The notes: a model not told the origin generated them from the sequence alone. Shown: positions 52,871-61,352, numbered from the stretch's first letter. The stretch: 64,000 bases of DNA from Altibacter sp. (GCF_019913785.1 NZ_JAIOHK010000028.1:1-64000); one strand, 5' to 3'. A program made the numbers and translations.

Positions 52871-53755
52871 TTATTCTTTGGTTTTTAGCGGATACAATTC
52901 CTGAGTTATAAAATCTTTTGGGAAGGTTTCATCTCCTTTGAAGCCCAATTCAATGTCACGTCCGTCCGACGGAACGTGATTGGTCTTAAAGAGGTAATCC
53001 CAAATACTCAGTGTTAGTCCGTAATTTACACCATACTTTACATTAGAGGGCAATTTTTTAGCGTGATGCCAAATATGCATTTTTGGATTGTTGAAAAGAT
53101 ACCGCAAAGGCCCATAATCCCATCCCAAATTGGCATGGTTTAAATGGCCTACGGTGAGTGCAAAAAAGTGAACAATGGCAACATCTTCGATGTCAAAACC
53201 ACCAATGATAGCGATAGGAATATACAGCAATGATTTATAGACAACCGGTTCCATCCAATGATAGCGCAGGTGCGCGGCAAAGCCCATTTCCTTAACCGAA
53301 TGATGTACTTTGTGAAAATTCCACAAAAAAGGAACTCGATGTAATAGCCTATGGGTATTCCATTGTACAAAATCTGACACTAAGAAAAACACCAATAAGC
53401 CCATTCCATAGGGGAGGGCATCGACATCGAACCATTGAAAGTTGGAAACCTGAAGGTTAAAAACCGATAACATATCATTAAAAACTGCTTCAGCCGTATT
53501 GGAAAGAAAAATTAGTACGATGAGGTTCAGAATAAAGAAATTGAAAAACATATAAAAGGTGTCCAACCAGAAATCCTTTCGGAAGACAGCTTGCTTTTTC
53601 CGCCATGGAAATAAAAGCTCCAATCCCCATACTATTAAAGAAACCAATATCAAACCATAGAAATAATTTCCCCAATGAAAGTTTGTGATCTCACTCAGTA
53701 AATAATTCCAATAACCGGAATAGGAGTCTTTTAATATGTCGATGTATTTGTCCAT
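52871..53755 (-). CDS. Sterol-desaturase/fatty-acid-hydroxylase-family membrane enzyme
   Basis: 294 residues from the ATG at 53755. Four to five membrane helices surround the diiron His clusters HRLLHR, HKVHH and HLNHAN...HIWHHAKKL. Members hydroxylate or desaturate fatty acids, sterols or alkylglycerols using oxygen. It is inside the arsenosugar operon, 66 bp after ArsM and 32 bp before DUF547. This suggests modification of a lipid tail, possibly for arsenolipid or simply co-transcribed lipid metabolism. Confidence 0.88.
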   Translation of the reverse strand: MDKYIDILKDSYSGYWNYLLSEITNFHWGNYFYGLILVSLIVWGLELLFPWRKKQAVFRKDFWLDTFYMFFNFFILNLIVLIFLSNTAEAVFNDMLSVFNLQVSNFQWFDVDALPYGMGLLVFFLVSDFVQWNTHRLLHRVPFLWNFHKVHHSVKEMGFAAHLRYHWMEPVVYKSLLYIPIAIIGGFDIEDVAIVHFFALTVGHLNHANLGWDYGPLRYLFNNPKMHIWHHAKKLPSNVKYGVNYGLTLSIWDYLFKTNHVPSDGRDIELGFKGDETFPKDFITQELYPLKTKE

Positions 53756-53827
53756 GGTCAAACTGTGTATTTAAAAAGTCACAGACCTAAAATTACATTT
53801 TTAATTGAATTCTTTATAAGCATTATC

Positions 53828-54796
53828 CTAACAACAACCACCACCGTCGTAGTGAAAGGTCGATTCGCTGAAATAGATATCGTTTCTACCAAGACTCTGC
53901 AAGGCATTTGCTGTTTTATCACAAATGGCCAATGGCTGATTTTTCAAAAGGATATGTCCTTGCTTATCATCGAAATAATCGGTATCGCCATAATAAATAG
54001 CAGCTTTACCGGTAAAGACACAAGGGCCGTCTTCGGGCATGGGGTCTTTGATAGCAGCTACCTCAATGGATTCGATATAAATAAGTTCGTCGGTTGGATA
54101 GTTTTTCGGATCCAAGATTCGGTAGGGTTTTCGGGCTCTGATTTCGATCGTACCAAAGCCTACATCGGTGAGTGCTTTTATGTATTCGGCTATGGGGATG
54201 CTTCCGCTAAGGCATAAGGCTCTAAGGCGGTCATCGTTTCTCAGTGTTTCGTTCATGGGCTGCTCGCAGGTAGGATCACTCATCACCAAACGTCCATGAG
54301 GCTTCAATACGCGGTACATTTCTTCGATAGCGCGTTTTAAATCTTCCGCTTTAAAAATATTAAACAAGCAATTTTGAGCCGCCACATCAATTGAATTGTC
54401 TTCCACCGGCAAGTGAAGTGCATCGCCTTTTTTCAATGCAACAAACTCACTTTTAAACCATGGGTTTAGTGCTTCCGCTGCTATAAAATTCTTTCGGGAA
54501 GCTTCCAGCATTTCATCTACTACATCCACACCAACAACACCACCTTTTTGTCGGTTGAAGTAGGCAAACTGCAATAGTTCCATGCCCCCGCCCACACCTA
54601 CATACAAGGTACGCGGGTTATTGGTAAGGTCCCGGGCATGCACGGTGCTGCCACAGCCATAGTTCATTTCTTGCATGATCCGCGGAATTTTCAATCCAGG
54701 TAATTCCCAAACAGGGTTGGTAGTGCAACAAAGACCCACATCGGGAGTGAGGGCGGCTTCCTTGTAAAGATTGTGCGTGGTTTCTAAATAGCTCAT
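53828..54796 (-). CDS. arsM: ArsM: arsenite S-adenosylmethionine methyltransferase of the arsenosugar pathway
   Basis: 322 residues. SAM-binding features are TLYVGVGGGMELLQFAYF, VVGVDVVDEMLEAS and MYRVLKPHGRLVMSDPT. Cysteines in GLCC (near residue 23), NYGCGST (near residue 47) and QNCLFNIF match the arsenic-binding cysteines of ArsM enzymes. It would methylate As(III) to dimethylarsenite for ArsS. The C-terminus ends in GGGCC, an additional arsenic-binding pair or tail feature. It lies between purine nucleoside phosphorylase (14-bp gap) and the membrane oxygenase gene (66 bp). Confidence 0.9.
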   Translation of the reverse strand: MSYLETTHNLYKEAALTPDVGLCCTTNPVWELPGLKIPRIMQEMNYGCGSTVHARDLTNNPRTLYVGVGGGMELLQFAYFNRQKGGVVGVDVVDEMLEASRKNFIAAEALNPWFKSEFVALKKGDALHLPVEDNSIDVAAQNCLFNIFKAEDLKRAIEEMYRVLKPHGRLVMSDPTCEQPMNETLRNDDRLRALCLSGSIPIAEYIKALTDVGFGTIEIRARKPYRILDPKNYPTDELIYIESIEVAAIKDPMPEDGPCVFTGKAAIYYGDTDYFDDKQGHILLKNQPLAICDKTANALQSLGRNDIYFSESTFHYDGGGCC

Positions 54797-54810
54797 AGGT
54801 TTGTGGGGTA

Positions 54811-55623
54811 TTAAAGTTGTTTAATCAATTCAGTAAAAAGGGTTGTCATATGTGGTTCTGCCTTACCAGCCATGGCAATAATTTCGTTAATGTCGACCGG
54901 TTTTAAATGGTCGGGATCACATTCGTCGGTCAAAACAGACAAGGCCGACACGGCCAATCCAAGATGGTTTGCTACAATAACTTCGGGAACGGTACTCATC
55001 CCTACGGCATCGGCTCCAATTATTTTCAGGTAGCGATATTCGGCGCGGGTTTCCAATTGGGGTCCAATGACACTGGCGTATACCCCTTTGTGTAAGATGA
55101 TATTATTGGCTTTTGCGATCTGCTCAAATTTTGAATTCATTTCCACATCGTAAGGAGCGCTCATATCTACAAAACGCTCACCCATCAATTCGACCCCCCT
55201 AAAAGCCAAGGGCGAATCTCCTTGTAAATTGATATGGTCATCAATCAACATGATCTCTCCTTTTTTAAATTTTAGGTTGATGGCGCCGCTGGCATTGCTC
55301 ACGAGTAATTTCTTGATGCCTAATTGATGCATCACTCGCACCGGAAAGGTGACATCTGCCAACGAATATCCTTCATACAAATGAAAGCGCCCTTGCATTA
55401 CAATTACCTTTTTCCCTGAAAGATTTCCATAAATCAATTTGCCTTTGTGAAATTCAACAGTGGCAGTAGGGAAATTAGGAATATGGTTGTAGCTCACTTC
55501 GCTTTCCACAACTACCTCGTCTAAAATTTGTCCGAGACCGGTACCTAAAATGATGCCAATTTCAGGGGCCTCAAAGCCTTTTTGTTGTAAATATTCAGCA
55601 GACTGTTCAATGTATCGGTTCAT
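54811..55623 (-). CDS. Purine nucleoside phosphorylase
   Basis: 270 residues of class I PNP (PunA type): IGIILGTGLGQILDEV, VMQGRFHLYEGYSLADVTFP, LLVSNASGAINLKFKKGE and GVYASVIGPQLETRAEYR, with AVGMSTVPEVIVANH near the C-terminus. In this operon it probably removes adenine from 5'-deoxy-5'-dimethylarsinoyl-adenosine, releasing the arsenosugar pentose phosphate, rather than only salvaging nucleosides. It starts 3 bp after the TIGR04282 gene. It could equally have a general purine role. Confidence 0.9.
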   Translation of the reverse strand: MNRYIEQSAEYLQQKGFEAPEIGIILGTGLGQILDEVVVESEVSYNHIPNFPTATVEFHKGKLIYGNLSGKKVIVMQGRFHLYEGYSLADVTFPVRVMHQLGIKKLLVSNASGAINLKFKKGEIMLIDDHINLQGDSPLAFRGVELMGERFVDMSAPYDVEMNSKFEQIAKANNIILHKGVYASVIGPQLETRAEYRYLKIIGADAVGMSTVPEVIVANHLGLAVSALSVLTDECDPDHLKPVDINEIIAMAGKAEPHMTTLFTELIKQL

Positions 55624-55626
55624 CGT

Positions 55627-56316
55627 TTATGCGGTTGTATTTATAATTTGATTTAAATAGGGCTGAAACACTTCAATATCTCTAAGGTCTTCGTAGACAT
55701 CAATATCGTTTCTGAGAGGTAATTTAAAAACAAGATCGTTTTTGAGATCGTGCAAAGTAGCTTTTAAAACCGAATTAGTCCCCCAGTTTTTATTGCTGAA
55801 AACCTTTTGTTCTAAACATTTCATCCCTAAAAGATAATAACCTCCATCTTCGGCCGGGCCAATAACAACATCGTGCTTTTCTAGTTGAAGAAAAGCATTT
55901 TGAAGATCGGGAGTCCTTAGATCGTACATGTCGCTTCCTATAATGACCACTTCGTTATAGCCACTCGCAAATATTTCGGTGAAGGCATTTTCCATACGTG
56001 CCCCAAGATCGTCTCCACGCTGTAATTTTTTTCTAAAAACAGCGTCATCCCAAATATCATTGGTGTGAATTTTTTCTGAATAATACACAAACTTATCGGC
56101 ATCGACAGGTCGCGTTATTGCTGCGGTATGCTTCAGCAAAACAGTGTAAACGGCGAGCGCATTTTCATCTCCAATCACCTTGGCTAAGCGAGTTTTACAA
56201 CGGCCTAATTCGGGGTTGCGCGTAAAAATGAGTAAGGCCCTTTTTGAAGTAGGAAAATGAAAATCGAAGGCCAAGTCCTCGGCTCCGTTGGTGTTTTTGT
56301 TCGACAATAATCCCAT
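55627..56316 (-). CDS. Arsenosugar biosynthesis transferase (TIGR04282, rSAM/selenodomain-associated transferase 1)
   Basis: 229 residues of a CofC/nucleotidyltransferase-like GT-A fold: LLIFTRNPELGRCKTRLAK near the N-terminus, EVVIIGSDMYDLRT, and VVIGPAEDGGYYLLGMK. This combination defines TIGR04282, the constant companion of ArsS and TIGR04283. It probably activates or transfers a sugar in arsenosugar assembly. Its start overlaps the stop of the rhodanese gene by one base, and PNP follows after 3 bp. Confidence 0.88.
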   Translation of the reverse strand: MGLLSNKNTNGAEDLAFDFHFPTSKRALLIFTRNPELGRCKTRLAKVIGDENALAVYTVLLKHTAAITRPVDADKFVYYSEKIHTNDIWDDAVFRKKLQRGDDLGARMENAFTEIFASGYNEVVIIGSDMYDLRTPDLQNAFLQLEKHDVVIGPAEDGGYYLLGMKCLEQKVFSNKNWGTNSVLKATLHDLKNDLVFKLPLRNDIDVYEDLRDIEVFQPYLNQIINTTA

Positions 56317-56813
56317 TAGTATATTTTTTCAGCCTTGAGCAGCCATTTTCCCCAGATTTTGGAGTAGGCATGCACTTTTTCCGTTTGATTTCCTTCGGCA
56401 TCGACCACTTGATACCCGGCATTTTTCCAAGTAAAGATACCGCCATAGAGATTTTTAATATTCGTATAGCCTGCCTTTTGAAGCTTTTCGCCAATAGTTT
56501 CAGAACGGATTCCAAGAGAGCAATAGACGACAATAGGTGTGTCTTTCTTCGGGATCATTTTTGAAATATTTTCTGAAGAAAATTCAGAATAACCTATATA
56601 TCTGGCTGAAGCGATTCGGCTTACATCAAATTCTTCCTTTTCGCGGGTATCTAGAATAACAATGGGTTCATTCACTTGCAAACGGCGTAATTCCTGTACC
56701 GAAATATACGAAACACTCCCCGAATTGAATGTCTTTAACAGATTGTCCAGCGACTCCTGTGCTGTGGCAGAAGCCATACTTAAAAAGACACAAATGAATA
56801 GTATATTTTTCAT
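56316..56813 (-). CDS. Periplasmic single-domain rhodanese
   Basis: 165 residues from the ATG at 56813, where a signal peptide (MKNILFICVFLSMASATAQ) begins; the in-frame ATG 12 bp upstream only adds four residues and is less likely. Rhodanese features: PIVILDTREKEEFDVSRI, and VVYCSLGIRSETIGEKLQ with the active-site Cys. The signal peptide places it in the periplasm. It lies between ArsS and TIGR04282, so it could supply sulfur for thio-arsenosugars or be a detoxification partner. That role is inferred. Confidence 0.85.
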   Translation of the reverse strand: MKNILFICVFLSMASATAQESLDNLLKTFNSGSVSYISVQELRRLQVNEPIVILDTREKEEFDVSRIASARYIGYSEFSSENISKMIPKKDTPIVVYCSLGIRSETIGEKLQKAGYTNIKNLYGGIFTWKNAGYQVVDAEGNQTEKVHAYSKIWGKWLLKAEKIY

Positions 56814-56828
56814 GGTTGAAGTCACTAA

Positions 56829-57896
56829 TTATCCTGATACAGTACCCTGACAACTACTACCTGCACCGGCCGTACATCCATAGCAATGTTGTGAGATTAT
56901 AATATCTCTATTTGAGAGGGTTTCTTCATTGTACTCGCTAATATGTTTCACTTTACTGGCTACTTTTAAATCTAGCATTTGATTAAAGTCGCAGTCGTAC
57001 AACCAGCCGTCCCAGCTTACCGAAATGGTATTCGTACACATGACATTGGAAACAGCAGCTGGATTGTATGCCTCGACGAGTTGGTACATATAATCTTCGT
57101 AATTTTCGGAAGCAATTAAATAGTCTAAAAAACGGGAGATTGGTAAATTAGTAATGGCAAACAGATTGTGAAATTGTATACCAAAGTCTTCGAGCAACGC
57201 CTTTTTAAAATCTTTTTCCATGCTGTTTTGATCACCCGGTAAGAAAGCACCACTGGGGTTATAGACCAAATCCAACCGAAGGTCACTTCCAGGTATTCCG
57301 TAGCCCACGGCGTTTAATGCTTGAAGGGCAGTAATCGATTTGTCGAACACGCCGTCACCTCTTTGTTTATCGGTTTTACCTCGCGTCCAATGGGGCATCG
57401 AACTCACTACATGCACATTGTGCTCTTTAAAAAATTGCGGGAGGTCATGATATTTTTTATTTGCCCGAATGATGGTGAGATTGCTGCGGACAATAAAATC
57501 TTTAATTCCGGCTTTACTGGCTTCATCGACAAACCATCGAAAATTAGGATTCATCTCTGGGGCCCCACCCGTTAGGTCGAGTGTGTGCGCACTGGTCTTT
57601 TTTATCACCTCAAGACATTCTAGCATGGTTTCTTTGGTCATGATCTCGGTCCTATCGGGGCCGGCATCTACGTGACAGTGATCGCACACCTGATTGCACA
57701 TATAGCCTACATTAATTTGAAGGATCTCCAGCTTTTTAGGTCGGAGAGGATACTGCTGTGTTTCGTTTATTTTATTGGCAAAGGTGGGCAAATCACCCCC
57801 TTGAAAGATACCGTTGGAAAGTATTTCAAGTTGGCGTTTTGCCTGAGCGAGTTCACTCTCGCGTTTGTGTAGTGATTGGGTTTTTAATTTCAACAT
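56829..57896 (-). CDS. arsS: ArsS: arsenosugar radical SAM enzyme
   Basis: 355 residues. The radical SAM cluster motif is CNQVCDHC (Cys67, Cys71, Cys74) in the INVGYMCNQVCDHCHVDAG context; LDLTGGAPEMN is the SAM-binding GGE-like motif. A C-terminal cysteine-rich domain (CTNTISVSWDGWLYDCDFNQ and QHCYGCTAGAGSSCQG) matches ArsS. It joins a dimethylarsenic group to the 5'-deoxyadenosyl moiety of SAM, making 5'-deoxy-5'-dimethylarsinoyl-adenosine. It is the second gene of the operon, 15 bp after the AhpD-like gene. Confidence 0.92.
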   Translation of the reverse strand: MLKLKTQSLHKRESELAQAKRQLEILSNGIFQGGDLPTFANKINETQQYPLRPKKLEILQINVGYMCNQVCDHCHVDAGPDRTEIMTKETMLECLEVIKKTSAHTLDLTGGAPEMNPNFRWFVDEASKAGIKDFIVRSNLTIIRANKKYHDLPQFFKEHNVHVVSSMPHWTRGKTDKQRGDGVFDKSITALQALNAVGYGIPGSDLRLDLVYNPSGAFLPGDQNSMEKDFKKALLEDFGIQFHNLFAITNLPISRFLDYLIASENYEDYMYQLVEAYNPAAVSNVMCTNTISVSWDGWLYDCDFNQMLDLKVASKVKHISEYNEETLSNRDIIISQHCYGCTAGAGSSCQGTVSG

Positions 57897-57911
57897 AAAA
57901 AGGGCTTGTGA

Positions 57912-58250
57912 TTATCCATCCAGCTTATTCACTTTATTCATCATCATTACACCATGAACCAAAGTTGCACCACTTTTAATAGCGGCTCCTACATGGACAG
58001 CCTCCATCATTTCTTCTTTGGTGATTCCGCGTTGCAGTCCGTCTTTTGTATAGGCATCGATGCAATAGGGACACATTTCTGTATGCGATACGGCCAAGGC
58101 TATTAATGATTTTTCACGAGCGGTTAAGGCACCTTCCTCAAAGACTTTGCTATAGTAGTCGAAAAATTTTGTACCTAATTCTTCGCTCCATTCGGTGATG
58201 GAGCCAAATTTCCGAAGATCTGCCGGGTCGTAATAATTGTTAGTTGCCAT
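57912..58250 (-). CDS. Arsenosugar-associated AhpD-like peroxidase-fold protein
   Basis: 112 residues of carboxymuconolactone-decarboxylase/AhpD fold with SHTEMCPYCIDAYTKDGL, where the CPYC redox pair is at about residues 59-62. Related genes beside ArsS often encode selenocysteine (CxxU) at the second position; here a normal Cys codon is used. The AhpD His three residues after the second Cys is replaced by Tyr. It is the first gene of the arsenosugar operon. It may deliver electrons or reduce an arsenic intermediate, which is inferred. Confidence 0.88.
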   Translation of the reverse strand: MATNNYYDPADLRKFGSITEWSEELGTKFFDYYSKVFEEGALTAREKSLIALAVSHTEMCPYCIDAYTKDGLQRGITKEEMMEAVHVGAAIKSGATLVHGVMMMNKVNKLDG

Positions 58251-58356
58251 AGATGATTATATTATAAGTACGAAATAACCGTATCACCGGTTTTGAAGTT
58301 CGTAAATATAAACAAGTAGTCTATGGAAAGAAAAAAACTTACAAAGTTTTAAGAAT

Positions 58357-59109
58357 TTAATCGAAGTAATAAGTTACCCCGGTCGTAAAATTATATTGAG
58401 AGTTTGGGATGCCTATGGCGGGAAACTCGTCATATAAAAACATATAGTTGGTAGCAAATGCAAAGTTCTTAAATACCGATATGATTAATGAGGACTGACT
58501 CGAAATTCGATAATCGCCAAATTGAGAGATCTTAGGTTGATAATAGGTAGTGCTTATAAAACTCAGGGTTTCGGTGGGGTAAAGGCTAAAGGAAAAATAG
58601 GCGCTGCCCCTAAAATCACGCTGAATGGGTGTTATTCCATCGGCTAATTCTTCATGTTCGTACATGACCAATGTCCCAAGGTAGAATTTATATTTTTCGG
58701 AATTGCCAATTTTAAAACGTGGTCCGGTACCTGCCAATGCCCTGAAATCTATTAACGACACCTTGTTATATTGTGCTTGTACAAATACTTCCCAGCCAAT
58801 ATAGGGATGAAAGCGATAGTTGTATCGAAGATGTGAAATACCGTTATTCTCCAATTTTTCACCCTCTATTTTTTGAAACTCCACATCGTTTTTAAACAGC
58901 ACTAAATGGTTACCCATTTTGTATTGTAAATGAATATTACTCGATATGGTAAGGAAGTCGTTCGTATTGCGCTTTAGTGCAAAATTGATCCCGGCTGATC
59001 CGGAATACCCACTGGTATCGGTTACTTTCCGAAGGGATTCGGCATTTAATACTTGAGATAAGGCGCTTGCCGATATAAAAAGAAAGAGCGTGAGAAGGAC
59101 GTATCTCAT
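58357..59109 (-). CDS. DUF481-like outer-membrane beta-barrel protein
   Basis: 250 residues with a signal peptide (about 1-18). The rest alternates aromatic and polar residues (GISHLRYNYRFHPYIGWEVFVQAQYNKVSLID, then GVTYYFD at the end), and LRAxxGTGPRFKIG fits DUF481 porin-like proteins. The C-terminal YYFD, with an aromatic near the end, is typical of an outer-membrane barrel. It lies 106 bp upstream of the arsenosugar operon on the same strand, with a hydrophobic gap between. It could export or import substrates of this operon, but no direct link is visible. Confidence 0.78.
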   Translation of the reverse strand: MRYVLLTLFLFISASALSQVLNAESLRKVTDTSGYSGSAGINFALKRNTNDFLTISSNIHLQYKMGNHLVLFKNDVEFQKIEGEKLENNGISHLRYNYRFHPYIGWEVFVQAQYNKVSLIDFRALAGTGPRFKIGNSEKYKFYLGTLVMYEHEELADGITPIQRDFRGSAYFSFSLYPTETLSFISTTYYQPKISQFGDYRISSQSSLIISVFKNFAFATNYMFLYDEFPAIGIPNSQYNFTTGVTYYFD

Positions 59110-59285
59110 AATAGGATTGTTAGTTGGTTCAATAAAAATAGGGAAAAGGATTATAATTTAAAGTCTTCGAAGGATATTTCAAATTAAAAATAAGTGAAGA
59201 AATAAAATTAGGGCACAACTATTTGTAAATTAAGTGACTTATTTTGATTTAATGTGTCTTATTAATAAAGTAACCATACAAAGCC

Positions 59286-59855
59286 TTGAAAACAAATGAT
59301 AGTTTCCAAAGTCTTACCGACGAGGAACTGGTAGCACAAATAGTTAAAACACAAAATACAATGCTTTTTGGAGTGTTGTACGATCGTTATGGCGATACCG
59401 TTTATAACAAGTGCTATAATTTTGTAAAAACTGAAGACGAGGCCGAGGACTTAGTACAGGATATTTTTTTAAAGTTATTTATGAAGCTCGGCAACTACAA
59501 AGGAACGGCTAAATTTTCTACGTGGCTCTATGCTTTTACATATAATTTCTGTGTGAATTATGTAACTAGAGATACTGCTCGAAAAATGGATAGAGCTTCG
59601 GTTTCTGTAGAAGATTACGATCATTTATTAATTGAGACAGACGATTATAGTTTGTTTCAACTTCAAGTTGATAAACTTAGAAAAGCGTTAGACATTATTA
59701 ATCCAGACGATAAGATGTTATTACTGCTCAAATATCAAGACGACCTGTCCATAAAAGATCTAGCGAATGTGCTGGAACTTGGTGAAAGTGCGGTCAAAAT
59801 GAGACTTAAAAGAGCCAAAGCCCGAATTGTAGAATTGTGTAATGAAAAAGTATAA
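59286..59855 (+). CDS. ECF-type RNA polymerase sigma factor (second)
   Basis: 189 residues starting at TTG; no suitable in-frame ATG occurs before region 2, so TTG is accepted. Region 2 (YDRYGDTVYNKCYNFVKTEDEAEDLVQDIFLKLF, then TWLYAFTYNFCVNYV) and region 4 (DKMLLLLKYQDDLSIKDLANVLELGESAVKMRLKRAKARI) are both clear. It forms an operon with a 62-residue basic protein 5 bp downstream and an MscS channel. The context suggests an osmotic or envelope-stress response. Confidence 0.87.
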   Translation: MKTNDSFQSLTDEELVAQIVKTQNTMLFGVLYDRYGDTVYNKCYNFVKTEDEAEDLVQDIFLKLFMKLGNYKGTAKFSTWLYAFTYNFCVNYVTRDTARKMDRASVSVEDYDHLLIETDDYSLFQLQVDKLRKALDIINPDDKMLLLLKYQDDLSIKDLANVLELGESAVKMRLKRAKARIVELCNEKV

Positions 59856-59860
59856 ACGAT

Positions 59861-60049
59861 ATGGAGAATCCATTTAAGAAATTGGTACATCCACCCAAGG
59901 AGGCACCTAAAGAAATGAAGAAAAAAGTGATGGATGATGTATCGGCTTATAAATTATTTATGGAAGCCGCTCGTCTCTTTTCATTTAATTATGCTTCGGC
60001 TGCTGAGAGCTTTTTCAAAAAAAGAAAAAAAAAGAATAACAAAAACTAA
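59861..60049 (+). CDS. Small basic protein, possible sigma-factor partner
   Basis: 62 residues (MENPFKKLVHPPKEAPKEMKK, ending KKRKKKNNKN). The middle segment VMDDVSAYKLFMEAARLFSFNY is helical and mildly amphipathic. It follows the sigma factor after 5 bp and precedes the MscS gene by 12 bp, so all three are probably co-transcribed. Similar short genes after ECF sigma genes occur in flavobacteria and may encode anti-sigma or sigma-binding peptides, though no membrane segment is present. Confidence 0.65.
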   Translation: MENPFKKLVHPPKEAPKEMKKKVMDDVSAYKLFMEAARLFSFNYASAAESFFKKRKKKNNKN

Positions 60050-60061
60050 ATAAGCAAAACC

Positions 60062-60889
60062 ATGGAAACTTTGACAAACTGGAAAGAATTAACCTTCAAT
60101 TCCCTAAATGAGATGGGAATAAATATTATGGAGGCAGTACCTAATGTAATAGGAGCCCTTCTCATTCTATTAATTGGATGGATTATAACGAAGATAATTG
60201 TGTATTTACTACGTAAGGTCTTACATCTTGTAAAAGTTGATAAGCTTACTGATATTATCAATGAAAAGGATCTATTTGGGAAAACAGATTTAAAATTCAA
60301 TGTAACAAGTGTAATCGTCGCTTTTGTAAAATGGATTATGTTTTTGGTTTTTCTTATTGTTGCTTCAGATATCATGAATTGGGAAATTGTTTCAGTAGAA
60401 ATAGGGAAACTACTTAGTTATTTGCCAAAGCTGTTTAGTGCACTTGCACTTTTTATGGTGGGTCTATACATTGCCAGTTTTATAAAAAAGGCGATTCGGG
60501 GGTTATTCGACTCTTTCGATTTAAGCGGGGCAAAGATTATTAGTAGTTTGGTGTTCTATGTAATTGCCATCATAATAACGGTGACCGCTTTAAACCAAGC
60601 CGGAATAGATACTGATATTATCACGAATAATTTGACCATCATCTTAGGAGCGTTCTTAGCAACAATTGCTATAGGTTTTGGGCTGGGGTCTAAGGACATT
60701 GTGAGTGACTTGCTAAAAACGTTTTATACCCGTAAAAGTTATGAAATTGGACAAGCTATTCAGTTTAATAACATTTCGGGAACGATAGAATCTATTAATA
60801 GCATTTCAATAACCTTGAAAACCGCAAGCGGAAGAATTGTAGTGCCTATCAAGGATATTGTTGAAAACCAAATTGAAATAAAAGAATAG
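60062..60889 (+). CDS. Small-conductance mechanosensitive ion channel (MscS family)
   Basis: 275 residues with four hydrophobic segments (about 20-42, 82-104, 118-140 and 158-185). The Gly/Ala-rich ITNNLTIILGAFLATIAIGFGLGSKDIVSDLL resembles the pore-lining helix TM3 of MscS, followed by a beta domain (SYEIGQAIQFNNISGTIESINSISITLKTASGRIVVPIKDI). It opens under membrane tension to release solutes on osmotic downshift. It is third in the operon with the sigma factor and the small basic protein. Confidence 0.88.
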   Translation: METLTNWKELTFNSLNEMGINIMEAVPNVIGALLILLIGWIITKIIVYLLRKVLHLVKVDKLTDIINEKDLFGKTDLKFNVTSVIVAFVKWIMFLVFLIVASDIMNWEIVSVEIGKLLSYLPKLFSALALFMVGLYIASFIKKAIRGLFDSFDLSGAKIISSLVFYVIAIIITVTALNQAGIDTDIITNNLTIILGAFLATIAIGFGLGSKDIVSDLLKTFYTRKSYEIGQAIQFNNISGTIESINSISITLKTASGRIVVPIKDIVENQIEIKE

Positions 60890-60980
60890 TTTACACCAAG
60901 GGAAACGGTCATTTGAATAAAAAACTAAAAAGAGCAAAGTAAGTTGTTTAAACTTATAACCTGTTTTTCCATTGGTTTAG

Positions 60981-61026
60981 AAACAATCATTCAATGTAGT
61001 ATGTATACTATACCGAATCATTGTTT
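60981..61026. promoter_or_regulatory. 46-bp symmetric palindrome
   Basis: AAACAATCATTC (60981-60992) and GAATCATTGTTT (61015-61026) pair except for one C-C mismatch, around a second dyad TAGTATGTATACTA (60997-61010) sharing the same centre, with 4-nt spacers. There is no terminal T run, so it is more likely an operator or cruciform than a terminator. Confidence 0.45.
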
Positions 61027-61067
61027 CATTTTAAACGTAACATAGTTAAGATATTAATTTGTTTGAA

Positions 61068-61352
61068 ATGGTCGAAAAACAAAAAGGCTTCGGAAAAATT
61101 AAAAATGAAATTTACGAATACATAATTCTAACGTTTCCTAATCGCTATTCTGAAATGGAAAGTGAATCGAAAATGGAATTATTTCTTCAAAAATGGGAAA
61201 CTTTTTATAAGGAAGAATATTCTAAACTTATGAATTCTGAACAAGATGCAACCTACTATTTAGATTATTCAGATTTTGAGTGTTATTGTCGGAATGCGGC
61301 ATATACTCAAATTTTCAACAGAATTTCAGATGGGTTTAGTTCGGGCAATTAA
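61068..61352 (+). CDS. Small hypothetical protein
   Basis: 94 residues from the ATG at 61068; a TTG three codons upstream is less likely. The sequence is acidic and aromatic (YEYIILTFPNRYSEMESESKMELFLQKWE, then DYSDFECYCRNAAYTQIFNRIS), with no signal peptide or membrane segment. I do not recognise a family. The long intergenic palindrome at 60981-61026 precedes it. Confidence 0.55.
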   Translation: MVEKQKGFGKIKNEIYEYIILTFPNRYSEMESESKMELFLQKWETFYKEEYSKLMNSEQDATYYLDYSDFECYCRNAAYTQIFNRISDGFSSGN

